From Gammaproteobacteria bacterium (GTDB lineage: Bacteria > Pseudomonadota > Gammaproteobacteria > UBA6429): a stretch of 9,210 nucleotides of DNA. Position numbers and translations under genes: made by a program. The notes beneath the pieces were generated by a model that was not told the origin of the DNA, did no database searches, and was given only the letters and a program-made list of their open reading frames with translations. Below are positions 1 through 6,537 of this stretch, piece by piece (position 1 is the first letter of the stretch; each line of letters begins with the position of its first letter). Where the stretch lies: assembly GCA_003232015.1 (NCBI GenBank), contig QIKU01000096.1, forward strand, positions 1-9,210, read 5' to 3'.

Positions 1-2
1 AG

Positions 3-572
3 GCTCTTTTTCGCGAAATAATCCTGGGTAGTCCTTCCACACACCATGTTATTACCGGGACCGATAGTACCTTTGCGCCCATTCGGGTGAGCCGCCAGGA
101 AAATATGATTGAGAACGCTACCTGGAGTGTCAATAATGTTGATTTTATTATGCTTACCCTGCCCGAACTGCCCGGAAATTATCCTCTTGGCACAGACAGG
201 ATAAATAAGATACTGAATGCAAACCTTACTTTTATGTCTAGCGGATTCGCTAATGCATTAAGAAACAATCGACATGCCCTTGTTTTGATTATGCATTCTG
301 ATCCCGCAATATGCCAAGCGTCGGGTTGCGATAACTTTAATAAGAAATTGATCGAGCAGGTCAAAAAATTCAAAAAGCCGGTTCTATTGATCAACGGCAG
401 TAACCATGATCGAGAGTTTGTTGATGGTGGCTACCAGACGCTATCGAATTGGTCGCGCTTACGCCCCGGTAATGAACCGGAAGAATTATGGCCTGAAATC
501 ACGTTTTCGACACTAAAGAACAAGTTTGTAATTAAATGGCGTGCGGGTCCATCCGCTACGTTGGATGAATGA
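3..572 (+). CDS. Metallophosphoesterase-like protein, C-terminal part (5' end outside window)
   Basis: The frame is open from base 3 to the stop at 570-572 (189 residues), so this is the end of a longer gene. The GTG at 87 is an internal codon rather than a convincing start. By recall, the order of motifs fits a secreted calcineurin-like metallophosphoesterase family: an EN-x(3)-W segment (QENMIENATW), a strand corresponding to VxFxTLHVVGS (here VDFIMLTLPELPG), a helix rich in FANAL, a strand AVVxMxQADP (here ALVLIMHSDP), and KPVLLVHGDxH (here KPVLLINGSNH). The terminal His of the last metal-binding motif is kept, but the preceding HGD is replaced by NGS, so activity may be altered. The N-terminal metal-binding motifs cannot be seen. 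Family assignment rests on recalled motif spacing and is fairly likely; the substrate is unknown. The spacer to the next gene is 90 bp with no clear terminator. Confidence 0.62.
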   Translation, partial: ALFREIILGSPSTHHVITGTDSTFAPIRVSRQENMIENATWSVNNVDFIMLTLPELPGNYPLGTDRINKILNANLTFMSSGFANALRNNRHALVLIMHSDPAICQASGCDNFNKKLIEQVKKFKKPVLLINGSNHDREFVDGGYQTLSNWSRLRPGNEPEELWPEITFSTLKNKFVIKWRAGPSATLDE

Positions 573-662
573 ATTGCGCCCATTTCGAGTCAGACACCTT
601 TGCTTATTTGATTTTTTTGGTTAACAATATGAAGCATTAATAAATACAACACAGGAAAAACC

Positions 663-1106
663 ATGAACTGGAACATATATCTCTCAGGTGAAATACACAC
701 TGACTGGAGACAACAAATTAAAGAGGGGTGTGCGGCGCTCAACCTCCCTGTTATTTTCACTTCTGCCGTCACCAATCATGAAGCCAGCGATAGCGCAGGT
801 GATTTACTTGGTGAAGAAGATAACAACTTTTGGCGTGACCACAAATCAGCCAAAGTTAACGCAATACGAACTAAAACGTTGATAGAAAATTGCGATTTGG
901 CTGTTGTGCGTTTCGGCGACAAATATAAACAGTGGAATGCCGCTTTTGATGCGGGTAGTTGCGCAGCGCTCGGAAAACCGTACATAACCCTCCACAATGA
1001 AGATATAATACACCCACTCAAGGAAGTGGATGCTGTGGCAATGGCCTGGACCACGACACCTGAACAAGTTGTCAAAATATTGAAATACGTTATTGATAAT
1101 GAATAA
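663..1106 (+). CDS. ytoQ: YtoQ family protein (nucleoside 2-deoxyribosyltransferase-like fold)
   Basis: This 147-residue protein matches the usual length of the YtoQ family and opens with the family hallmark YLSGEIHTDWR (residues 6-16). Further typical segments are the FTSAVTNHEASD stretch (32-43), ENCDLAVVRFGDKYKQW (75-91) and FDAGSCAALGKPYITLH (95-111). The last resembles the D-x-G/small-residue helix of nucleoside 2-deoxyribosyltransferases and related nucleotide-binding proteins. The family's reaction is not established, so a nucleoside or nucleotide-sugar substrate is inference only. The ATG is supported by an AGGA at 653-656, six bases upstream. The gene stands alone between a 90-bp and a 238-bp spacer. 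An attC-like hairpin begins 12 bases after its stop, the position expected in an integron gene cassette. Family recognition is strong; function is open. Confidence 0.9.
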   Translation: MNWNIYLSGEIHTDWRQQIKEGCAALNLPVIFTSAVTNHEASDSAGDLLGEEDNNFWRDHKSAKVNAIRTKTLIENCDLAVVRFGDKYKQWNAAFDAGSCAALGKPYITLHNEDIIHPLKEVDAVAMAWTTTPEQVVKILKYVIDNE

Positions 1107-1117
1107 AAAGAAAAGAA

Positions 1118-1178
1118 ATCGAGCAAGTCGTTCACTCGTGCCCTACGCTTCGCTGCGGCCACTTAACTCGAACGGTAT
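1118..1178 (+). repeat. attC-like site (decayed integron recombination site)
   Basis: About 60 bp starting 12 bases after the ytoQ stop have the layout of an integron attC. A CGTTCACTC element (1129-1137) matches the L'' box region. A central imperfect palindrome (1138-1162) has outer arms GTG-CC and GG-C-CAC. TTAACTCGAACG (1163-1174) closely matches the L' region of classical sites (TTAACTCAAGCG). The outer core boxes are degraded. The R''-equivalent ATCGAGC fits RYYYAAC at 5 of 7 positions. The R'-equivalent GGTATTA fits GTTRRRY poorly, so integrase would probably not recombine it. The alignment to aadA-type attC is from memory. Chance resemblance is possible, but geometry and position both argue against it. 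Confidence 0.5.
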
Positions 1179-1344
1179 TAATAAATAACGGGAAAAGAAC
1201 TACCGCCAGATCTCAATGCCATACTATTTAATATATTTCTAACAAGCAACGGCTAATATCCATCATGGCCGCACCTTACAATACCATAATGAATATGCCA
1301 AACTGCAAAATTAGAACCATTAAGCCATTAATAGGCCAGAACCA

Positions 1345-1764
1345 ATGATTACTGTTAGGAAAATAATTCCACTTCTTCTGTATTCACTTATTACTCTACA
1401 TAGTACTTATTTATACGCTGAAAATAATGATGCAACTATCGAAAAAGAAGTAAACACCATCATACAGATTGCAATTGACCTGCCAGACTTACAGCAGTAC
1501 TTTCATATTAAAAAATCTCCATTGACAATAAAGTTGCCCGCTGAGCTAAATAGCATAGATTTATTGCGGGTTAGAAAGTTTGACAACCCCGTCCGGTTAA
1601 CAGCCTCCAGCAGTGCCGACATTGAAATATATGATTGGATAACTACAGGTACTGGTGTAAGTTTCAATATGGCATACCCCGCCGAAGGGGTTGTTGTTAC
1701 TTATAAGTTCAGGAAACAAAATGGGGATTGGCAAATAACTCAAGCAAGATTGATTGAAAAGTAA
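1345..1764 (+). CDS. Orphan exported protein, 139 residues
   Basis: I do not recognise this protein. Residues 1-25 form a plausible Sec signal peptide: basic MITVRK, a hydrophobic core IIPLLLYSLITLHS, and a cleavage site after LYA, before ENN. That would leave a mature periplasmic or secreted protein of about 114 residues. The mature part begins with a helix-like acidic region (TIEKEVNTIIQIAIDL) and a KKSPLTIKLPAEL segment. It ends in alternating strand-like segments, including GVVVTYKFRKQNGDWQITQA, which is reminiscent of small beta-rich periplasmic domains. There is no cysteine, lipobox or further membrane segment. The ATG has no good Shine-Dalgarno (upstream ATAGGCCAGAACCA), so initiation may be weak or may depend on an upstream reading frame. 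A 238-bp spacer precedes it and a 129-bp spacer follows. Confidence 0.6.
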   Translation: MITVRKIIPLLLYSLITLHSTYLYAENNDATIEKEVNTIIQIAIDLPDLQQYFHIKKSPLTIKLPAELNSIDLLRVRKFDNPVRLTASSSADIEIYDWITTGTGVSFNMAYPAEGVVVTYKFRKQNGDWQITQARLIEK

Positions 1765-1893
1765 CATATAAACATTAAATATGCCTACCGACACGCAGCT
1801 CAGATCGGCTAAACTATAGCGTTTCAACATCGTTACCCTACAATAATAGGTTCGTACCGAAAATATAACCTGTATAAGGCATAAAAAACGCAT

Positions 1894-2196
1894 ATGATTT
1901 TAGAAGTTGCAATACTTGACGTGAAACCAGGCCAGGAAGCTGAATTTGAGCTAGCATTCGGTAAAGCACAGGAAATTATCTCTGGCATGGTGGGTTATGT
2001 TTCCCATCAACTTCAGAAATGCATTGAAATAAAAAGCCGCTATATTCTCCTGGTAAATTGGCAAACCATCGAACACCATACAATCGGGTTTAGGGAGTCG
2101 AGCGAGTATCAAGAGTGGCGTAATTTATTGCATCATTTTTATGAACCGTTCCCTGACGTGGAACATTATGAACCTGTATTTGAAAATGTCTTATAA
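1894..2196 (+). CDS. Antibiotic biosynthesis monooxygenase (ABM) domain protein
   Basis: This single-domain protein of 100 residues has the ABM dimeric alpha/beta-barrel pattern. The first strand is MILEVAILDVKPGQEAEFE (1-19). A helix (20-32) follows, then GYVSHQLQKCIEIKSRYILLVNWQT (35-59) giving the central strands with the conserved W57. The segment H61-to-F66 and a SSEYQEWRNLLHHFYEP helix follow, with a final strand EHYEPVFE. The family includes cofactor-free quinone-forming monooxygenases and haem-degrading relatives, but most small members have no assigned reaction. A haem- or quinone-directed role here would be guesswork. The only SD-like AAGG (1876-1879) is 14 bases from the ATG, farther than ideal, so translation signals look weak. 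It stands alone on the plus strand with a 98-bp spacer after it. Confidence 0.82.
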   Translation: MILEVAILDVKPGQEAEFELAFGKAQEIISGMVGYVSHQLQKCIEIKSRYILLVNWQTIEHHTIGFRESSEYQEWRNLLHHFYEPFPDVEHYEPVFENVL

Positions 2197-2294
2197 ATAC
2201 AATGGGAAGCCAGGCATTACATTGCACGTATTGAATACATCACTGAAAGATCTGGAACTATTAACTCAATCAACTAATCCACGGTGACACCCTT

Positions 2295-2687
2295 ATGAAT
2301 AAATATATTTTATTGTTGACTCTGGTGATGGTCACCGGCTGTAGTCAATCAATCGACTATAAATATCATCCGCTGAAAAATGTAGGCATCAATGTATACG
2401 TTGCAAAAATTGAGGTAAAGGAGGGAGGTCAAACCTTTATCCAGTTTAAGTATGAAATCCTTAATAACTCGGACTCGCCGGTAAAGCTTAATACAAAAAA
2501 TATTCGAATTATTGTTAATGGTGAACAATCCAAATTCGTGCACCATAATAATCTCGCGTCCACACAAGACACTGATCTTCAGTTAAAAAAAGGCCCTTCG
2601 GAACATCAATTTTACTTGATGGTGAATAAGGTTTTTGAAAACAAAGAAATTAAAGAATTTAAGGTGATTGATTTTGGTTTGGAATAA
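2295..2687 (+). CDS. Orphan lipoprotein, 130 residues
   Basis: The N-terminus MNKYILLLTLVMVTGC is a textbook lipoprotein signal: a Lys at residue 3, a hydrophobic core and the lipobox VTGC with the acylated cysteine at 16. The following Ser-Gln does not include an Asp at +2, so sorting to the outer membrane is expected by the Lol rule. The mature part has a beta-sandwich-like pattern: NVGINVYVAKIEVKEG, TFIQFKYEILNNSDSPVKLNTKNIRIIVNG and FYLMVNKVFENKEIKEFKVIDF. The NNSDSPVKL segment is typical of Ig-like domains in small envelope lipoproteins. No known family is recognised. GGTGA (2283-2287) seven bases before the ATG can serve as a ribosome binding site. It is flanked by 98-bp and 136-bp spacers without recognisable genes. 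Confidence 0.72.
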   Translation: MNKYILLLTLVMVTGCSQSIDYKYHPLKNVGINVYVAKIEVKEGGQTFIQFKYEILNNSDSPVKLNTKNIRIIVNGEQSKFVHHNNLASTQDTDLQLKKGPSEHQFYLMVNKVFENKEIKEFKVIDFGLE

Positions 2688-2823
2688 CGGCAGCAGAAAA
2701 ACGGGCGAATTTATTGCAATACTACATTAAATGGATTGACGGAAGTCAAACCCCATTACTTGCTTCAGCATTGGTTATTGCAAGACCATACACACTATTT
2801 TCATTTTAAAAAGGATAAATTAA

Positions 2824-3252
2824 ATGGATCAGGAAGCGATACTAATCCCGTTTTTGGGCTTAATGGTTTTAACGATTGGTGTGTGGGTTTATATGTATTC
2901 ATTGCGCCTGCCATACTTGATGCGCAACAAGATAAACCCACAAGACGTTTCAACCGCTGGGAAATTAACTAAAATTATACCCGAAAAAATTAATTTTCCC
3001 TCAGAGAACTTAACCAATCTTCTTGAGTTGCCAGTTTTATTTTATGCGTCGTGTATATACCTGTATATTACCAACAGTGTTGATTATTTATATTTAACGC
3101 TTGCCTATTCATTTTTAATATTAAGGCTTGGTCATAGTGTGATTCATTGCACATACAATAAAGTAATGCACCGTTTTTATTTTTACTTAGGTTCATCTAT
3201 AGTACTATGGATTATTATTGTTCGTGCATTTATAAACAGATTGATTGCATAA
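2824..3252 (+). CDS. MAPEG family membrane protein
   Basis: This 142-residue integral membrane protein has four predicted helices, near residues 5-28, 69-84, 86-102 and 118-138. It carries the MAPEG signatures: an N-x-x-N-x-x-E-x-P segment (N62, N65, E68, P70) before helix 2, and R101, H104, H108, N112 and R117 around helix 3 and the following loop. MAPEG proteins comprise glutathione-dependent microsomal transferases and eicosanoid enzymes in animals. Bacterial relatives are mostly uncharacterised, so a glutathione-linked detoxification role is inference. AAGGA (2811-2815) lies eight bases before the ATG. An overlapping frame starting at 2736 is rejected because it has no family pattern. A short dyad follows the stop. 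Confidence 0.88.
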   Translation: MDQEAILIPFLGLMVLTIGVWVYMYSLRLPYLMRNKINPQDVSTAGKLTKIIPEKINFPSENLTNLLELPVLFYASCIYLYITNSVDYLYLTLAYSFLILRLGHSVIHCTYNKVMHRFYFYLGSSIVLWIIIVRAFINRLIA

Positions 3253-3293
3253 CCGGTCAAGTGAAACCGGTGGACAAGAAGTCTTGTTCCTTC
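3245..3293 (+). repeat. Short dyads after the MAPEG gene
   Basis: Straight after the stop there are two copies of ACCGGT (each itself palindromic) separated by eight bases. ACAAG and CTTGT arms around a four-base loop come next. The second hairpin is followed only by TTCC, without a T-run, so an intrinsic terminator is not well supported. It may stall or stabilise the mRNA 3' end, or be incidental. Confidence 0.25.
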
Positions 3294-3369
3294 AATCCGT
3301 AGGTTAATTGCTTAGGCAAGACAGTGACCTAAAAGACACTGATAACAATGATTAAATGGAGATGACCAT

Positions 3370-3471
3370 ATGAAGCTAAGCGTTTTGAGTTTTTTTATTA
3401 ACCATAACATCAACCTGTCAAGGTACAGCCCTGTAATTCCATTATCACTGAATAAAGGAACGTCACCATGA
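3370..3471 (+). CDS. Candidate 33-residue small protein overlapping carbonic anhydrase start
   Basis: A 33-codon frame begins MKLSVLSFFINHN and ends NKGTSP. GGAGA at 3358-3362 is seven bases before its ATG, a better ribosome binding site than many genes in this window possess. Its TGA (3469-3471) overlaps the ATG of the carbonic anhydrase gene (3468-3470) in an ATGA arrangement, the classic geometry of translational coupling. The peptide has a hydrophobic N-terminal patch, no cysteine and no family I recognise. It could be a leader peptide or uORF controlling the enzyme, a small membrane-associated protein, or a chance frame. The carbonic anhydrase has its own AAAGGA signal lying inside this ORF, so coupling would modulate rather than be essential. 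Confidence 0.42.
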   Translation: MKLSVLSFFINHNINLSRYSPVIPLSLNKGTSP

Positions 3472-4079
3472 TAACGGCCGAACAAGCCATAACCCAATTA
3501 CGTGAAGGCAACCAACGCTTTGTTGCTGGTGTGCGTAGTATTGAAACATTGGTTAAACAAACTAAAAAAGCTGAGTTTATAGAAGGTCATGCCCCCTTCG
3601 CCATCATTCTAGGCTGTTCTGACTCTCGCGTCCCCGCCGAGCTGGTGTTTGATCAGGGCCTGGGGGATTTATTTGTAATTCGAGTGGCGGGTAATATCGT
3701 CGCACCATCTCAGGTCGGCAGTGTTGAGTTTGCCACAGAGCTTTTTGGTACACCGTTGGTGGTCGTGCTTGGTCATACTTTGTGTGGTGCCGTCATCGCC
3801 ACACTCGATGAGCTCGAACGTCCATCGCAAGACAAATCGCTGAATGTATTGTCCATAGTTAACCGCATTCGCCCCTCAGTTGAACCCTTATTCGAGACAG
3901 AATTACATAACACCCCTGAGAAATTATTGGCAGCCGCAATCAGGGCGAATATCTTCGCGGCGATGAATCACCTGCGCCATGGATCTGAGATGCTTGAACA
4001 ATTAATTCAACAGGGAAAGTTAAGTATAATCGGCGCTGAATACTCACTGGAAACTGGTGAGGTCGAATTTTTTGACTAA
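3468..4079 (+). CDS. Beta-class carbonic anhydrase
   Basis: The product interconverts CO2 and bicarbonate using a zinc ion. All zinc and catalytic residues of the beta class are present: C50, D52 and R54 in GCSDSRVPAE, and H103 and C106 in GHTLCGAV. The conserved RVAGN (72-76) and the N-terminal helix with NQRFVAG (15-21) also fit. At 203 residues it is the normal length and lacks a signal peptide, so it should be cytoplasmic. The ATG has an AAAGGA at 3454-3459, eight bases upstream, and overlaps the stop of a 33-codon small ORF by four bases. It is not next to a bicarbonate transporter or carboxysome genes, so it probably supplies bicarbonate or balances pH generally. Identification is firm; the exact cellular purpose is inferred. 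Confidence 0.96.
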   Translation: MITAEQAITQLREGNQRFVAGVRSIETLVKQTKKAEFIEGHAPFAIILGCSDSRVPAELVFDQGLGDLFVIRVAGNIVAPSQVGSVEFATELFGTPLVVVLGHTLCGAVIATLDELERPSQDKSLNVLSIVNRIRPSVEPLFETELHNTPEKLLAAAIRANIFAAMNHLRHGSEMLEQLIQQGKLSIIGAEYSLETGEVEFFD

Positions 4080-4152
4080 ACTAGATTACGATTTGTCTCC
4101 AAATTCGATGTTAGCTGATAACTCTGAATAAAGCATATTAGAATTAGCTGTC

Positions 4153-4605
4153 ATGGAATTTCACTGGAATAAAGAAGCGCATCTCCCTGACTTTATACGT
4201 CTCAATAAGCACTGGATCGAAAAATATTTTTATCTTGAAGAGATTGATGAACAGCTTTTTTCGGATCCATCGATAATTTATCGTAATGGAGGGTCTATTA
4301 TTTCCGTTACAGAGAATAATCGGGTACTTGGGGTTTGCGCCTTGATGAAAGAAACCGACTCGGTATGTGAACTGGCAAGAATGGCCGTAGCTGAAACAGA
4401 ACAAGGTAAAGGCGTTGGTAGATTAATTCTCCATGAAATTGCCAACCGCGCTGTGCAAACAGGTACAAAGAAAGTGTTCCTGGTCAGTAATACCAAATTA
4501 AAGGCCGCGATTAAACTTTACCTGAAAGATGGGTTTCAGATTGTCTCCGAAGGCCAGCATCCAATATATCAGCGTGGTAATATTGTCATGGAAAAATATT
4601 TTTAA
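4153..4605 (+). CDS. GNAT family N-acetyltransferase
   Basis: This 150-residue protein has a complete GNAT core. An N-terminal helix pair (residues 10-36) is followed by strands IISVTENNRVLGVCALM (49-65) and CELARMAVAE (72-81). The acetyl-CoA pyrophosphate loop Q-G-K-G-V-G (84-89) matches Q/R-x-x-G-x-G/A and begins the helix GRLILHEIANRA. VFLVSNTKLKAAIKLYLKDGF (113-133) contains the beta5/alpha4 region with the usual N...A...LY...GF pattern. The substrate cannot be read from sequence; small-molecule or amino-group donors are all possible. No clear Shine-Dalgarno precedes the ATG. Its TAA shares one base with the ATG of the following HAD gene (TAATG), so the two are probably co-translated and may act on the same metabolite. 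Confidence 0.9.
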   Translation: MEFHWNKEAHLPDFIRLNKHWIEKYFYLEEIDEQLFSDPSIIYRNGGSIISVTENNRVLGVCALMKETDSVCELARMAVAETEQGKGVGRLILHEIANRAVQTGTKKVFLVSNTKLKAAIKLYLKDGFQIVSEGQHPIYQRGNIVMEKYF

Positions 4606-5285
4606 TGTTTTCCAGTAAAAAAGGATTACTTCTGGATATGAACGGAACATTCATGTTTGGGCATGATAACTTTGGCCATGAAGAAGATTTCTCAAAACAT
4701 TATCACGCTATTGGCGGTAAATTTAATGCTAAAAGGATAAATAACATTATACGATCGGCGTATTCTGACCTGGATAAAATATACCCTGATGAACATTACC
4801 GGCATCATTTTCCTTCGTTGAAAAGTACTATTAAAAAATATTTGAATAGCAAAATAGACAATCATGAAATAACTAAAATAATAGATACTTTTTCATTTCA
4901 TGAGATAGGGTATATCCCCGACGAGTACAGAGAGGTGCTTCACCATCTGAACAAAAAATATCTGCTGGCGATTGTTATCGATATTTGGGCACCTAAATCG
5001 ACATGGATCAACTTGTTTAATGGACTTGATATCAATAAATTATTTTCCGCCTCGTCGTTTTCGTCGGATCATGGCATGGTAAAACCCTCGCCAAAACCAT
5101 TCGAACGGGTAATAAAAGAACTTGGCCTGCCTAAAGATCGGTGTTTAATGATTGGTGACTCGATTAGACGAGACCTGGGTGGCGCAATAGCCGTTGGCGT
5201 CGATTGTGTGTTAGTCGGTGGAGCAAAACATCCTGATGCCGTTGGGTGCTACGAGAATCTAATCGAATTAAGTCATAATTTATAA
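4605..5285 (+). CDS. HAD-superfamily hydrolase with altered catalytic motifs
   Basis: A 226-residue haloacid dehalogenase-type protein. Motif I is LLLDMNGT (8-15): the nucleophile D11 is present but the usual second Asp is N13. A helical cap occupies about residues 25-105. The motif II region, LAIVIDIWAPKS (121-132), has Ile/Asp where most members have Ser/Thr. Motif III is K160 in MVKPSPKPF. Motif IV is MIGDSIRRDLGGA (182-194) with D185 and D190, followed by GVDCVLVGG, the usual Rossmann end. Classical HAD phosphatases use the second Asp of motif I as the general acid/base, so N13 suggests a different chemistry, slower turnover or another substrate. The gene starts on the last base of the GNAT stop codon. 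It converges with the membrane hydrolase gene, with only 38 bases between the stops. Confidence 0.86.
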   Translation: MFSSKKGLLLDMNGTFMFGHDNFGHEEDFSKHYHAIGGKFNAKRINNIIRSAYSDLDKIYPDEHYRHHFPSLKSTIKKYLNSKIDNHEITKIIDTFSFHEIGYIPDEYREVLHHLNKKYLLAIVIDIWAPKSTWINLFNGLDINKLFSASSFSSDHGMVKPSPKPFERVIKELGLPKDRCLMIGDSIRRDLGGAIAVGVDCVLVGGAKHPDAVGCYENLIELSHNL

Positions 5286-5323
5286 AAATAAAAATGCTTC
5301 TATGCCTGGCCTTGTCACCCTGC

Positions 5324-6382
5324 TCAGTCAAATGGTGCAAATTTATCATCACTCAAGCGAAGATACTTAATCTCTTTAGACTGTTTATGTTGACAGCCGC
5401 CAAAGATGAATGCAGCACGTATATCGCGGAGCACAAAACGTTGATCGGCAAACCAGATACATTGCATCTCATCAAAGGTTTCAACTCGATAAACCGCCGG
5501 ATATTCCATAAAACGACGAACCTGCTTAAACTCATCGGCATTCCAGATCGTATTGGCCAAAACTTTACTCTCACCTAAGCCCATTTTGGCTATCACCAAC
5601 CAGTTCTTGTCGGCCAGGGGTGTGTATAAGGCATTGATTCGCACAAACATGTTGTCATCTTTATTAGCCGTTTTTATCTCGGTACGATAGAGGTTGATAT
5701 AACGCACAAATAATCGATCATCGGTTTCAATAATGATCTTCCAGTTAAAAGGCGATAAGGGTTGCGGCATGGCCACCACTTTTCTGGCCTGTAATTTTTG
5801 TGTCGGTACTGAGCGGTAGGCTTCAGTAACGGCCTGACGCAACCAGTAGCCCTGTAACAAAATATAAGCCATCAAAATACCCACGCCACTTAGCGCGATG
5901 GTTTTCGCATGTTTACGAATAATAACGCTAACAATAATAGACAGAAGTAAAATCGCCGTAAAATATAGATCAATAATAAAGGTCGTTGGGAATGACAATC
6001 GATAATTACTAAACGGTGCAAATACTTCGGTGCCGTACGCGGTGATCACGTCGCCAAAAATATGTATGCTCAGACTGAGCAAACACAACGGCAATAACTC
6101 ACGCCAACTAATTTGAATGCGGGTAAAGCGACTGAGGATTTTTGCCAGCACCCAGGCCAGTATTATGGCCCAGAGCGGCATCATGATAATTGAGTGGGTG
6201 ATGCCGCGGTGATAAGCCAGGTAGGCCTGCATACCAAAGTAACGCGAAATAAAGTCAAGATCAGGGAACATGGCCACCAAAAAACCAATCCAGCTCCGGT
6301 ACCAATATGGAAGGAGTTCGGTTTTACGGTAGCTGGCTTTTGCCACCAGCATTCCACTCAAAGCGTGTGTCAGGGTATCCAT
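5324..6382 (-). CDS. YdjM-type inner-membrane metal-dependent hydrolase
   Basis: The protein belongs to the YdjM/LexA-binding membrane hydrolase family (DUF457-type). From the ATG at 6382 it has 352 residues and opens MDTLTHALSG, the family N-terminus, with H6. The other metal-site motifs are PDLD (40-43), HRGITHS (58-64) and H107/D111 in SIHIFGDVITAYGTE. Hydrophobic helices lie near residues 30-38, 64-82, 98-110, 134-155 and 163-178. A soluble C-terminal region of roughly 170 residues follows, rich in strands, ending with several cysteines and FAPFD. An in-frame TTG two codons upstream (6388) is possible, but the family begins at the ATG. A TAA lies four codons before that TTG. Neither start has a good Shine-Dalgarno. 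Substrate is unknown; in some relatives the gene is LexA-regulated, but no SOS box is seen here. Confidence 0.85.
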   Translation of the reverse strand: MDTLTHALSGMLVAKASYRKTELLPYWYRSWIGFLVAMFPDLDFISRYFGMQAYLAYHRGITHSIIMMPLWAIILAWVLAKILSRFTRIQISWRELLPLCLLSLSIHIFGDVITAYGTEVFAPFSNYRLSFPTTFIIDLYFTAILLLSIIVSVIIRKHAKTIALSGVGILMAYILLQGYWLRQAVTEAYRSVPTQKLQARKVVAMPQPLSPFNWKIIIETDDRLFVRYINLYRTEIKTANKDDNMFVRINALYTPLADKNWLVIAKMGLGESKVLANTIWNADEFKQVRRFMEYPAVYRVETFDEMQCIWFADQRFVLRDIRAAFIFGGCQHKQSKEIKYLRLSDDKFAPFD

Positions 6383-6469
6383 AGGCAAATCATGCGTTTA
6401 TTTAATCTAAAAATCAATGTGTTATGGATCTCATCGCCTGGGGAATAACAAAGCAACAATTATGAGAGT

Positions 6470-6495
6470 CGGATCACGCTCCCGCTCCGTGACCG
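6470..6495. promoter_or_regulatory. Imperfect dyad in divergent intergenic region
   Basis: CGG-A-TCACG (6470-6478) and CGTGA-CCG (6488-6495) can form an eight-pair stem with one bulged A and a nine-base loop. It lies about midway between the divergent membrane hydrolase and receiver genes. No T-run follows on either strand, so a terminator is unlikely. A protein-binding operator or an RNA hairpin in the receiver-gene leader fits better. Confidence 0.3.
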
Positions 6496-6537
6496 GTTAC
6501 ATCACTAAAGTTAATAAGGCCTTTTGCCGACAACTGC

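Noticed and set aside
776..1162. 128-residue minus-strand open frame over the ytoQ gene
   Set aside because: Shadow of a well-recognised gene; composition is Ser/Leu-rich and matches no family.
1238..1290. Second possible attC beginning TCTAACAAG
   Set aside because: The R''-like half is good, but there is no matching GTTAGA or CTTAAC partner downstream.
1265..1348. 27-codon frame ending in an ATGA overlap with the exported-protein start
   Set aside because: It has no Shine-Dalgarno and no recognisable composition; the four-base overlap alone occurs by chance often enough.
1797..1835. attC L'-like GGCTAAACTATAGCGTT after the exported protein gene
   Set aside because: No L'' or R'' partner and only a four-base stem; resemblance is likely chance.
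2736..2972. 78-residue plus-strand frame overlapping the MAPEG start
   Set aside because: The MAPEG frame has an SD, an ATG and family motifs; this one begins at TTG and has none.
3248..3312. attC-like reading of CATAACCGGTCAAGTG ... GGTTAATTGC after the MAPEG gene
   Set aside because: Core boxes do not pair and the L' element is missing; simple short dyads explain it better.
6383..6388. TTG start for the membrane hydrolase
   Set aside because: The family begins MDTLTHA; the ATG two codons later matches exactly.
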